From: Clostridiales bacterium
GTDB taxonomy: Bacteria > Bacillota > Clostridia > Lachnospirales > CAG-274
Direction: 5' to 3'
NCBI GenBank assembly: GCA_021203425.1
Contig: JAJQBF010000211.1
Location: 1 to 13,560, forward strand
DNA: 13,560 bases
Positions 1-7,267 of this stretch are shown here, piece after piece. Below the pieces are notes generated by a model. The model saw only the letters and a list, made by a program, of their open reading frames with translations. It did not search any database and was not told the DNA's origin. How positions within the stretch are numbered: the stretch's first letter is position 1; each line of letters begins with the position of its first letter. Both the position numbers and the translations under genes were made by a program.

Positions 1-2
1 AT

Positions 3-8
3 TATAAT
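3..8 (+). promoter_or_regulatory. possible -10 box upstream of thiE
   Basis: A perfect TATAAT lies 30 bases before the thiE start. The matching -35 box would fall outside the window, so a promoter cannot be confirmed. TAA triplets at 11-16 could equally be the end of an upstream thiamine gene. The thiE ribosome binding site is AGGAGA at 25-30, seven bases before the ATG. Too little leader is visible to judge whether a TPP riboswitch precedes the gene. Confidence 0.3.
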
Positions 9-37
9 GTTAATAAATCAAATGAGGAGAGATTTAT

Positions 38-676
38 ATGAATATTTCAAGAGATAATTTTTTGCTTTATGCCGTTACTGACAGGGGAATTTTAAAGGGG
101 CGAAGCTTGGTACAGGCTGTTGAAGAGACCGTTTTAGGGGGCGCCGGGCTTATACAGATAAGGGAAAAGGGGCTTAACTTCGAAGAATTTTCAGCCGAGG
201 CAGTTCTTATTAAAAAGATTACCGACAAATACGGTGTTCCTCTCATAATAAACGACAACACAGAGGTCTGCCGCAGGATAGGCGCCGACGGAGTACATAT
301 AGGTCAAAAAGACACAGACATTATTACAGCAAGAAAAATTTTAGGCAAAAATGCAATTATAGGTGTTTCGGCAAAAACCGTTGAACAGGCTGTTTTTGCG
401 GAGAAAAACGGAGCAAGCTATTTAGGGGTTGGGGCAGCCTTTGCCACAGGTTCTAAGGCAGATGCGTCTACAATAGATCACTCCGTATACGGCAAAATAA
501 AAGAGGCGGTTAATATTCCCGTCGTTGCCATAGGGGGAATCACGAAAGAAAATATGGCTGAGCTTAAGGGAACAGGCATAGACGGTGTGGCGGTTATTTC
601 TGCTGTTTTCGGGCAGGAAGATATAAGGTCTGCCGCAGAAGAAATTAAAAAATTAAGCGAGATGTATTTCAGATGA
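38..676 (+). CDS. thiE: thiamine phosphate synthase
   Basis: Cytosolic TIM-barrel enzyme that joins the pyrimidine diphosphate (HMP-PP) and the thiazole phosphate to give thiamine phosphate, the convergent step of vitamin B1 synthesis. At 212 residues it has the usual ThiE length. Family motifs appear in order: YAVTD at 11-15, QIREK at 40-44 (phosphate and substrate binding), NDN at 72-74, GADGVHIGQ at 82-90, the GVSAKT loop at 109-114, a GAAFATGSK segment at 133-140 matching the usual GP-FPT-TK loop, and VAIGGI at 163-168. The start follows AGGAGA with seven bases of spacing. The stop overlaps the next gene's ATG (ATGA), so the two are translationally coupled even though their functions are unrelated. 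Other thi genes probably lie off the left edge. The protein is intact; the assignment is secure. Confidence 0.95.
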   Translation: MNISRDNFLLYAVTDRGILKGRSLVQAVEETVLGGAGLIQIREKGLNFEEFSAEAVLIKKITDKYGVPLIINDNTEVCRRIGADGVHIGQKDTDIITARKILGKNAIIGVSAKTVEQAVFAEKNGASYLGVGAAFATGSKADASTIDHSVYGKIKEAVNIPVVAIGGITKENMAELKGTGIDGVAVISAVFGQEDIRSAAEEIKKLSEMYFR

Positions 677-2373
677 GAAAAATAAAAATATATTTGATTT
701 GCCTTATATATTCATTTCTTTTAATTTTTTTTATGGACGGGCTTATTTCATACCTTCTTTTTGACGGCGGGCTTGAAATAGACAGCTTTGTTTTCGGAGT
801 GAATATGGGACTTACGTTTATAATAAGCTGTTTTATAATTACGGCTTTGGGAGAGGGCTTGGGCGGTCTTGTTCTATTCCTCTTAACCCTTGTTCTTGTA
901 ATAGGAAATCTTATAAAGCTTATATATCATGACACAATTTTAAAGCCGGCTGACTTTGCCCTTATTTCGGAGCTTATAGAAATAGGCAGCAGATTCGTTA
1001 TGCCTTGGGAAATAGGTCTTCTTATTATAGGAGCGGCAATACTTATTGCACTGATTTTCAAATTCAGAAGGTATATTGTAAAGGCACTTATTCCCAGACC
1101 TATGCCTTTGACGGCGCTTGTTTTTCTTCTGCTTATAATCGGCTGTAATTTTCTGATTGACGGAAGTAATTCAAAGCTTGACAGCAAAACAAGAATATCT
1201 TCCGAAGGCTTTATGGTTTTTAATTTTATAAACGCAAGGGAAATAACTGATATTTACCCTGAGGCGCCGGAGGGCTATGGAGAAGAAAAAATGGCAGAGC
1301 TTAAAACCGAATTTGACAGTATAGGCTCGGAAGTATCTGATGTTAAGCCCGATGTTATTGTTATTTTGCTTGAATCCTATTTCGATATAGGAGAGGTTGA
1401 GGGGTTCGGTCTTTCAAGGGATATTACCAAATATTCGAGAGATTATGAAACAACCGGACTTATTTCTCCCAGATACGGCGGAGGAACTGCCTCAACGGAG
1501 TTTGAAGTTTTAACGGGATTTTCTTCGGCTTTTCTGCCTGACGGGGTTATACCCTATAATGTTTATATGAAAAGCGGTGATAAGGAAGTACCATCTATAG
1601 TGAGAGAATTCGGCAAAAACGGCTATAAAACAACGGCTGTTCACCCCTCAACGGCAAGCTGTTACAGCAGAGACAAAGCTTTTTCGGAACTGGGTTTTGA
1701 TGAGTTTTTGACCATTGATGATTTTGACGTAACGGAAGAGGATATGACAGAGGATAAAATGACGAAGGACTTCAAGGTTAAAGAAAAAATTCAAGAGCTT
1801 TTGGACAGCTCAGAAGAACCTGAGTTTATTTTTGCTATTACCTTTGAATCTCACTGCCCATATATGAACAAATATAATGAAGAGGATATCGATTTTACGG
1901 CGGAAGGGGAAAATCTTTCGGAGAGAAACAAAAAAGAGGTTCTGCAGTATGCCAGATGCGCTATGGATACAAGCCTTATTGTAAAGGAACTGACAGAGTA
2001 TATTGACGAAAGAGAGAAACCTACATTACTTCTTTGTTTCGGAGACCATCTTCCACCTTTGGGAGGTTTCAGAGCCATAGGCTATCTTGACGATTTATAT
2101 ACAAAATACGGCACACCGGTTTTTGAATATTCAAATTATAAGGAGTCAAAAGGTTTCGGAACGGAATATGTTTCCCCCTCATTTCTTGCCGCACATATTT
2201 TAAGAGAAGCAGGAACGGAACATTCATCATATTTTGACTTTATAGACAGCCTTACAGCCTCAAACCCCATTTTGAATATAGATTTCGGCATAGACTATGA
2301 AGACGAAAACATAAAGAAATATCAGCTTTTACAGTATGACCTGTTTTTCGGAGAAAAATATCTTGAGAAATAG
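673..2373 (+). CDS. LTA synthase-like membrane sulfatase
   Basis: Polytopic membrane enzyme of the alkaline phosphatase/sulfatase superfamily, LtaS branch. Such proteins transfer glycerol-phosphate or related groups to envelope polymers on the outer face of the membrane. The N-terminal 165 residues contain about five hydrophobic segments (roughly 7-30, 40-58, 64-86, 113-130, 146-163), followed by an extracellular catalytic domain. The four residues that bind the metal and phosphate in S. aureus LtaS have clear counterparts: Glu234 in LLESYFD, Thr272 in GGGTASTEFE (the nucleophile), and Asp458-His459 in CFGDHLPP. At 566 residues it is slightly shorter than LtaS. It overlaps thiE by four bases and has no separate ribosome site of note. 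The substrate is uncertain: many clostridial paralogues act on polymers other than lipoteichoic acid, so no gene symbol is given. All catalytic residues are present. Confidence 0.85.
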   Translation: MRKIKIYLICLIYSFLLIFFMDGLISYLLFDGGLEIDSFVFGVNMGLTFIISCFIITALGEGLGGLVLFLLTLVLVIGNLIKLIYHDTILKPADFALISELIEIGSRFVMPWEIGLLIIGAAILIALIFKFRRYIVKALIPRPMPLTALVFLLLIIGCNFLIDGSNSKLDSKTRISSEGFMVFNFINAREITDIYPEAPEGYGEEKMAELKTEFDSIGSEVSDVKPDVIVILLESYFDIGEVEGFGLSRDITKYSRDYETTGLISPRYGGGTASTEFEVLTGFSSAFLPDGVIPYNVYMKSGDKEVPSIVREFGKNGYKTTAVHPSTASCYSRDKAFSELGFDEFLTIDDFDVTEEDMTEDKMTKDFKVKEKIQELLDSSEEPEFIFAITFESHCPYMNKYNEEDIDFTAEGENLSERNKKEVLQYARCAMDTSLIVKELTEYIDEREKPTLLLCFGDHLPPLGGFRAIGYLDDLYTKYGTPVFEYSNYKESKGFGTEYVSPSFLAAHILREAGTEHSSYFDFIDSLTASNPILNIDFGIDYEDENIKKYQLLQYDLFFGEKYLEK

Positions 2374-2417
2374 CCTTTTAAGGACGAACTCTGTCGGCAT
2401 TTAGAGTGTGAATTCTG

Positions 2418-2471
2418 TTGAACTTATGGCAATATATGGTAAAATATAACTGTGACTAAACCTACAGGAGG
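2418..2471 (+). promoter_or_regulatory. promoter and ribosome binding site of the ParB-like gene
   Basis: TTGAAC at 2418-2423 and TAAAAT at 2440-2445 are separated by 16 bases, and TG at 2437-2438 makes an extended -10 element. AGGAGG at 2466-2471 lies eight bases before the ATG at 2480. The promoter shows that the ParB-like gene can be transcribed independently of the thiE/sulfatase pair. Confidence 0.6.
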
Positions 2472-2479
2472 ATTTTACC

Positions 2480-3292
2480 ATGCTGAATTGCTGCTTTAAT
2501 ATAACAGACCAAATTGTATACATACCTGTTGATATGATAAACCTATGCCCCTATCAGCCGAGACGTGTTTTTGACACTTCAAAGCTTATGAATTTAGCCC
2601 AGTCTATACGCCGCTACGGAATTTTGCAGCCCGTAAGCGTCAGATTTATAAGCGAAGGTCATTATGAGCTTGCCGCCGGAGAAAGACGGCTTAAAGCGGC
2701 CAAAATAGCCGGTCTTGAGGTTATACCCTCGGTTGTTGTAAATATAAGGGATAAAGACGCAGCGGCTCTGACTTTAATTGAAAACATACAGAGAGAGGGA
2801 CTAAATATATTCGAAGAGGCGTCGGGAATAGAAAGACTTACGGGGATTTTCGGCTACGTACTGGAAGAAATATGCCGAATGTTGGGGGTAGGCAAAGAAT
2901 TTGTTGAAGACAGGCTTTTAATATCAAAGCTCAGCACCGAGGTAAGGGAAAGGCTTATAGGTCTTGAACATACCGAAGAATATGCTATGCTTATAACGGA
3001 GCTTGAAGACAAGGAACTGAGGCTTAAGGCGGCTGAGGAAATAGTTAAATTTTCTCTGGATACCAAAAATGCCGCAAGATACATAAATAAACTAAAAAAA
3101 GACCCGGAGGCTGCCGTTACCGAGGATATTTTAAAGCCCAGAATAAAGAAATATTTTAAGGATATAAGGATTTTTACAAACACCATAAAGCGAGCCGTTG
3201 AAATTATGAATAATTCCGGCATAGAAACCGCCTATGATATTGTAAAAAAAGAAGGAAAATATGAAATAAGCATAAAGGTAAAGGGGGAATAA
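2480..3292 (+). CDS. ParB/Noc/Spo0J-family DNA-binding protein
   Basis: ParB-type protein: a clamp that binds a palindromic DNA site and in characterised relatives binds and hydrolyses CTP. The N-terminal ParB domain covers about 13-105, with CPYQPRRVF at 23-31, GILQPVSVR at 47-55, the nucleotide-binding GERR box at 67-70 and ENIQRE at 101-106. A helix-turn-helix region follows at about 125-155, and the C-terminal 90 residues are charged and helical, as expected for a dimerisation domain. At 270 residues it has family length. No parA, rsmG or gidA neighbour is visible, so it is not in the classical chromosomal parAB context. Chromosomal ParB, the nucleoid-occlusion factor Noc, and a plasmid-derived stray copy are all possible. 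The start is fixed by a good AGGAGG eight bases upstream. The reading frame is intact. Confidence 0.88.
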   Translation: MLNCCFNITDQIVYIPVDMINLCPYQPRRVFDTSKLMNLAQSIRRYGILQPVSVRFISEGHYELAAGERRLKAAKIAGLEVIPSVVVNIRDKDAAALTLIENIQREGLNIFEEASGIERLTGIFGYVLEEICRMLGVGKEFVEDRLLISKLSTEVRERLIGLEHTEEYAMLITELEDKELRLKAAEEIVKFSLDTKNAARYINKLKKDPEAAVTEDILKPRIKKYFKDIRIFTNTIKRAVEIMNNSGIETAYDIVKKEGKYEISIKVKGE

Positions 3293-3303
3293 ACACCCTT
3301 TTT
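3280..3303 (+). terminator. weak terminator overlapping the end of the ParB-like gene
   Basis: AAAGGG at 3280-3285 pairs with CCCTTT at 3296-3301, giving six base pairs with a ten-base loop, and the sequence runs into five T residues (3299-3303). The stem overlaps the stop codon. It is short, so termination would be inefficient and is only suggested. Confidence 0.3.
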
Positions 3304-3340
3304 CCGCTTTATGCTTGAAACATAAACAAGGAGAAGGATT

Positions 3341-3463
3341 TTGAAGGATTTTTACACGAAAGAACAACAAAGGCTTGCGGATAAATGGCTCAGTTTATAT
3401 CACGATATATTCACACTCTCAATCTCCTTAATTTTCGTTAAAAGATATAAAGCCAAATTATAA
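3341..3463 (+). CDS. short orphan reading frame or gene remnant, 40 codons
   Basis: An AAGGAG motif at 3328-3333 sits seven bases before a TTG, from which 40 codons run to a TAA at 3461. The product begins LKDFYTKEQQRLADKWLSLY and becomes hydrophobic in the second half. The first 22 codons look protein-like (charged, amphipathic), while the rest resembles AT-rich intergenic sequence. It could therefore be the surviving 5' end of a longer gene lost by deletion. No family is recognised. The non-ATG start and short length keep confidence low. The remaining bases of the 3293-3583 gap hold the promoter of the next gene and nothing else seen. Confidence 0.25.
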   Translation: MKDFYTKEQQRLADKWLSLYHDIFTLSISLIFVKRYKAKL

Positions 3464-3524
3464 ATTTGATCCGGAGTTAAATTTCATAACAGCTAAAGCA
3501 TTAAAATGCAATAAATTCTTTTCA

Positions 3525-3576
3525 TTGATTTTATATATCATCTATGTTATAATTTATATATTATTACAAAAGGAGA
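3525..3576 (+). promoter_or_regulatory. promoter and ribosome binding site of the secreted transglutaminase-like gene
   Basis: TTGATT at 3525-3530 and a perfect TATAAT at 3548-3553 are 17 bases apart, with TG at 3545-3546 forming an extended -10. AGGAGA at 3571-3576 is seven bases before the ATG at 3584. This is a strong, constitutive-looking sigma-A promoter with a leader of only about 25 bases. Confidence 0.7.
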
Positions 3577-3583
3577 ATGATAT

Positions 3584-5959
3584 ATGAAATTCAAAAAATT
3601 ATCGGTGACGGCTTTAATTGCTGCGCTGACTTTAACAAACGTATGTACAGCTTATACAGCCCCGACGGCAGAAGATGCTGAATTTAATATTTATGACGAG
3701 GCAGAAGAAACCCTGTCAGAAGAGGAGATAACAGCAGAAACTGATGATAACTCTGAAGAAATATTATCAGCGGAAACAGAGGACAACGCCGAAGAAGTTG
3801 TATCGGCGGAAACAGAGGACGATGCCGAAGAAGTTATATCGGCTGACGAAACTGAAAAAACCGTAAATACAGCTCCCGATTCTGCAGCCGAAGAAACTCT
3901 TCCGGAAGATTTCGAAGAGGAAGATGCGGCAGCGGAGGAAACCGAACCTCAGCATATAAGCTTTTCTTTTTCTCCTGACAGCGTTATGACTGACGTTTTT
4001 ACAAATGCCGCTTTGGCTGATGTTTCTTACGAAGACATTTCATACAGAGCCTTGCTTTCGGAAGATGAAAAGAAAATATACGACGCTATAGATAATGATA
4101 TTGATTGCAGCAAAATAGCATATGAAACAATAAACTACAACAACAGTTCGCTTTCAACTTATATGTATACATACAGCTGTACGCTTTCCGAAATGGACAT
4201 TGCCTATGATGACAGCAGTTCTGCTCAGGCAGCCTCTGCAAAAATAGGTACAGCTTATTATCTCGACCATGCCGGCTATACATGGTTCAGCGATGTAGCC
4301 AACGGTGTAACATTGACAACCTACGACCAAGGGATTACATATGAGATAACACGCTTGGACTTTCACTTTTTTACCCCGACAGATGCCGAAACAACCGAAA
4401 ATAATATGGCAGTTTTTGATACTTGGAAAACAAGTGTGCTTTCAAAAGCTTTAACCTATAATACATATTATGACAGATTAAAATATGTTCATGATGCAAT
4501 CTGCAATGAGGTAAGCTATGCATATGATGTACTGTCTCTCGGTCAGTCAAGCGAGGCTTACCGCTATGCCCACAGTTCTTTAGGCATCACCTGTTCATCG
4601 GATAAAAAAGTAGTCTGTGAAGGCTATTCCAGAACATTTAAACTGTTTTGCGATGAGATGGATATCCCCTGTCTGCTCATAACAAGCGATAACGATTCAC
4701 ATATGTGGAATCTTGTTAAAATGGTCGATGAAGAGTGGTATGGTGTTGACGTAACATGGGACGATGACGACGCTTTGATTTATTATGATTATTTCTTAAA
4801 GGGAGAAAATGTATTTAAAGCCGAAGCTGACATAGAGCAGAGAGGTGAATATACCAATCCCTTCAGCTTTACACTTGCATACGATGACTATGACCCGTCA
4901 AAGGCTGTAATCATTACGGAATCAACTACAGAAACAACCACAGAGTCAACAACGGAAACAACAACCGATGAAAACTACGTTGCAATGCCTACGTTTAAGG
5001 TTGTTGGTGTATTCGGCGGAAGAAGTGTTACATTTACAAGCGAAACGGACGGAGCGGTTATTTACTATTCTTCTTCAACATCTAATTTGACAACAGATGA
5101 TATTTGCATAGCAAACGGCGAAACTGTTACATATGGGGACTATTACGGAACAATATATGCAAGAGCCTACCATAACGGCAGCTGGAGCGATGTCAACAAA
5201 TTTGTTTTGAAAATTCCCGTTGTAAACACACCGACTGTGACGGTCAGCGGAAGTACGGTAAGCATAAAGTCAACTACCCCGGACAGCTTTATTTGCTATA
5301 CAACAGACGGCTCAGAGCCTGTTGTTGATATAGACGGAACGGTTACAAACGGAACATGGCTTAAAGTAAACGGCGCAAGAAAGAACAGCGGAACAATTAC
5401 GGCAAGCCCCGGTGACACCGTAAGGGCGGTGGCAGTAAGAAACTGCTTTACAACAAGTGAATCAGCAGCGGCTTACGTAAATGTTTCACCGACAGCCTTT
5501 AAGGTAGTGGGAACCTTCGGCGGCAGAAACGTAACCTTCACAAGTGATACAAGCGGAGCGAAAATTTACTACTCTTCAACCACTTCAAGCCTGACAACCG
5601 ATGACAAGTGCGTTTCAAACGGCGAAACCGTTCTTTTCGAAGACTTCTACGGTACAATTTACGCAAGAGCCTACTATAACGGAAAGTGGAGTAATGTTTC
5701 AAGGCTTATTTTGAAAATACCTACAATAAACGACCCCACAATAACCTATTCCGGCGGAAAAGCCACAATAAGAACCACAACCCCTAACTGCTACATTTAC
5801 TACACAACGGACGGCACAACACCTTCAATAACAAACGGCAAAAAGCTCTGCTCAAACTCCTACGGTCAGGTAAGCGTTTCAAGCGGAACAACAATTAAAG
5901 CCATAGCCGTCAGAAGCTGCTTTACAAACAGCACCGTCATAGCTTATACAGTTTCATAA
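3584..5959 (+). CDS. secreted transglutaminase-like protein with duplicated C-terminal beta modules
   Basis: Exported 791-residue protein. A signal peptide covers about 1-25 (KK, hydrophobic core, cleavage near TAYTA). Residues 30-122 are strongly acidic and include 12-residue repeats of the EEVVSAETEDDA type (about 47-87). A transglutaminase/protease-like domain lies at about 290-400, with the triad visible as Cys345 in VVCEGYS, His373 in SHMWNLV and Asp389 in GVDVTWDD. A Thr/Glu/Ser linker (445-462) leads to two copies of a roughly 160-residue unit (470-637 and 638-791). Each copy has two beta-rich parts, the second with the YYTTDG signature of chitobiase/hexosaminidase C-terminal (CHB_HEX_C) modules. 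No LPxTG or transmembrane anchor is seen, so the protein is probably released or wall-attached through the beta modules. Activity may be cross-linking or thiol-peptidase; the substrate is unknown. It is monocistronic, with its own promoter and terminator. Confidence 0.85.
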   Translation: MKFKKLSVTALIAALTLTNVCTAYTAPTAEDAEFNIYDEAEETLSEEEITAETDDNSEEILSAETEDNAEEVVSAETEDDAEEVISADETEKTVNTAPDSAAEETLPEDFEEEDAAAEETEPQHISFSFSPDSVMTDVFTNAALADVSYEDISYRALLSEDEKKIYDAIDNDIDCSKIAYETINYNNSSLSTYMYTYSCTLSEMDIAYDDSSSAQAASAKIGTAYYLDHAGYTWFSDVANGVTLTTYDQGITYEITRLDFHFFTPTDAETTENNMAVFDTWKTSVLSKALTYNTYYDRLKYVHDAICNEVSYAYDVLSLGQSSEAYRYAHSSLGITCSSDKKVVCEGYSRTFKLFCDEMDIPCLLITSDNDSHMWNLVKMVDEEWYGVDVTWDDDDALIYYDYFLKGENVFKAEADIEQRGEYTNPFSFTLAYDDYDPSKAVIITESTTETTTESTTETTTDENYVAMPTFKVVGVFGGRSVTFTSETDGAVIYYSSSTSNLTTDDICIANGETVTYGDYYGTIYARAYHNGSWSDVNKFVLKIPVVNTPTVTVSGSTVSIKSTTPDSFICYTTDGSEPVVDIDGTVTNGTWLKVNGARKNSGTITASPGDTVRAVAVRNCFTTSESAAAYVNVSPTAFKVVGTFGGRNVTFTSDTSGAKIYYSSTTSSLTTDDKCVSNGETVLFEDFYGTIYARAYYNGKWSNVSRLILKIPTINDPTITYSGGKATIRTTTPNCYIYYTTDGTTPSITNGKKLCSNSYGQVSVSSGTTIKAIAVRSCFTNSTVIAYTVS
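3719..3850 (+). repeat. 36-base tandem repeats encoding acidic 12-residue units
   Basis: Within the secreted transglutaminase-like gene, about three and a half copies of a 36-base unit encode EEITAETDDNS, EEILSAETEDNA, EEVVSAETEDDA and the partial EEVISADET. The copies agree at both DNA and protein level, consistent with slippage or recombination expansion. The region would form an extended acidic spacer after the signal peptide. Confidence 0.6.
4991..5956 (+). repeat. internal duplication of the C-terminal beta module
   Basis: The segment from about 4991 to 5494 is repeated from about 5495 to 5956. Both copies encode FKVV-G-FGGR, VTFTS, YYSS, LTTDD, NGET, YGTIYARAY and KIP in the same order, then TTP, YTTDG, AVR and CFT. 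The match is clear at protein level and extends into stretches of the DNA, so this is an intragenic duplication of one two-part module rather than four unrelated domains. Confidence 0.7.
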
Positions 5960-5971
5960 ATCATAAACTTT

Positions 5972-6010
5972 CAGCGGTATTCGGAAATTAGTTTCGAATA
6001 CCGCTGTTTT
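5972..6010 (+). terminator. rho-independent terminator of the transglutaminase-like gene
   Basis: CAGCGGTATTCG pairs perfectly with CGAATACCGCTG. A G-U and two A-U pairs extend the stem to about 15 base pairs around a five-base loop. The stem ends at 6006 and is followed by TTTT. No T run follows on the opposite strand, so it serves the + strand gene. The rest of the gap to 6168 holds only a small TTTATTG/CAATAAA hairpin (6045-6062) and an AT-rich imperfect palindrome near 6117-6139, neither assigned. Confidence 0.85.
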
Positions 6011-6168
6011 GATAATGTGTCGCTATTGCCGAAGTGGTGACAGGTTTATTGTTACCAATAAAAGTTCCAGGTCAATCTGATTTTTCAATTTGCAAAAAGT
6101 GAAAATATGTCATAACGTGGTTTTTATGGATAAAAACACTCTGCCTGCTTGTATAAAAATATTACAGC

Positions 6169-7140
6169 TTACATATTTTCCTCAAAAAATGACTGTAATT
6201 TGTCAAAGGGAATTATGTCGGTTCTGTCATATAAATCTGTGTGAACGGCGTCGGGAATAATCATAAGCTCTTTGTTGTCGCCCTTTAAATTTTTATAGGC
6301 GTCCTTGCTGAAATAGCAGGAGTGAGCCTTTTCACCGTGGATTATGAGAACAGCACTTCTTATTTCGTCGCTGTACTGCAAAATGGGCATATTCATAAAG
6401 GACATACAGCCTGTTACGTTCCAGCCGCCGTTTGAGTTGAGAGAGCGTTTATGATAGCCTCTGTCGGTTTTGTAATAATCGTAGTAGTCCTTTACGAAAA
6501 AGGGAGCATCATCGGGGAGAGGATCAACAACTCCGCCGCCGAGGGCATAGCTGCCTGTTTTATAATCGGCGGTTCTCTGAGCGTTAAGGGCTTTTTTCTT
6601 TTCGTATCTTGCTTCTTCGCTGTCCTCACTGTCAAAATAGCCTTTTGCGTTTACCCTTGTCATATCGTACATTGTAGAGGCAACGGTGGCTTTAATTCTT
6701 GTGTCCAGAGCCGCTGTGTTAAGAGCCATACCGCCCCAGCCGCAGATTCCTATAATGCCTATTTTTTCGGGGCCAACCTTTTCGTTTGTTGACAGGAAGT
6801 CAACGGCAGCCTGAAAATCCTCTGTATTGATGTCGGGTGAAGCCATATATCTGGGTTCGCCGCCGCTCTCACCTGTAAATGAGGGGTCAAAGGCTATTGT
6901 TAAAAAGCCTCTTTCAGCCATTGTCTGTGCATATAAGCCGGCTGCCTGTTCCTTTACCGCTCCGAATGGTCCGCAGACTGCGATTGCCGGAAGTCTGCCC
7001 TCGGCTCCCTTTGGAACATACATATCCGCCGCAAGGGTTATGCCGTATCTGTTGTGGAATGTAATCTTGCTGTGATCAACCTTTTCGCTTTTCGGGAAGG
7101 TTTTGTCCCATTCGGTTGTTAAGTTTAATTTTTCTGTCAT
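6169..7140 (-). CDS. alpha/beta hydrolase with cysteine nucleophile elbow (dienelactone hydrolase-like)
   Basis: Cytosolic 323-residue alpha/beta hydrolase without a signal peptide. Residues 25-45 form the first beta strands (GITLAADMYVP). PAIAVCGPFG at 51-60 is the oxyanion-hole region, and TIAFDPSFTGESGG follows at 81-94. The nucleophile elbow is GICGWGG at 131-137, placing Cys133 where most esterases have Ser, as in dienelactone hydrolases. A lid-like insertion covers about 160-245. VLIIHGEKAHS at 264-274 and PDAVHTDLYD at 296-305 supply the late acidic/His part, with His300 the likely catalytic base. Related proteins are annotated as peptidase or esterase, and the substrate cannot be inferred. 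An AAGGAAG-type ribosome site is present around 7150-7157. A TATAAT at 7169-7164 on this strand is a possible -10. It is a single gene convergent with the transglutaminase-like gene. Confidence 0.85.
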   Translation of the reverse strand: MTEKLNLTTEWDKTFPKSEKVDHSKITFHNRYGITLAADMYVPKGAEGRLPAIAVCGPFGAVKEQAAGLYAQTMAERGFLTIAFDPSFTGESGGEPRYMASPDINTEDFQAAVDFLSTNEKVGPEKIGIIGICGWGGMALNTAALDTRIKATVASTMYDMTRVNAKGYFDSEDSEEARYEKKKALNAQRTADYKTGSYALGGGVVDPLPDDAPFFVKDYYDYYKTDRGYHKRSLNSNGGWNVTGCMSFMNMPILQYSDEIRSAVLIIHGEKAHSCYFSKDAYKNLKGDNKELMIIPDAVHTDLYDRTDIIPFDKLQSFFEENM

Positions 7141-7212
7141 TTTTAAAACTTCCTTTCTGTAATATTATATTTTATATGATGATCTGTGAAGTTCGAGCTT
7201 GCAGAGCCTTAG

Positions 7213-7266
7213 TACCTCTCCACCACCGCCTTTAGGGCGGCGGTCCCCTCCCCTTAAAAGGGGAGG
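7213..7266. repeat. GC-rich double hairpin, REP/MITE-like dispersed repeat
   Basis: Two inverted repeats lie back to back: ACCGCC (7225-7230) pairs with GGCGGT (7239-7244), and CCTCCCCTT (7247-7255) pairs perfectly with AAGGGGAGG (7258-7266) around an AA loop. The element abuts the stop codon of the aldo/keto reductase and is far more GC-rich than its surroundings. It may work as a terminator for that minus-strand operon, although no long T run follows. Its form resembles short palindromic elements scattered in clostridial genomes; copy number cannot be tested here. Confidence 0.6.
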
Positions 7267-7267
7267 C

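Noticed and set aside
1..37. TPP riboswitch upstream of thiE
   Set aside because: Only 37 bases of leader are in the window, far too few to contain or reveal the riboswitch fold.
3767..3955. Minus-strand open frame within the acidic repeat region
   Set aside because: It is a by-product of the GAA/GAG-rich coding repeat on the plus strand. It has no ribosome site and a low-complexity product, and the plus-strand protein is clearly real.
6045..6062. Hairpin TTTATTG/CAATAAA as a terminator for the hydrolase gene
   Set aside because: It is all AT-rich with a seven-base-pair stem, lies more than 100 bases past the hydrolase stop, and has no T run in the right direction.
6451..6792. Plus-strand 113-codon frame opposite the alpha/beta hydrolase
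   Set aside because: The minus-strand hydrolase has full family motifs and length across this region. The plus-strand frame has no ribosome site or recognisable domain.
7213..7266. Terminal inverted repeat of an insertion sequence
   Set aside because: No transposase, no matching distant inverted copy and no flanking target duplication were found; the palindromes are adjacent to each other.
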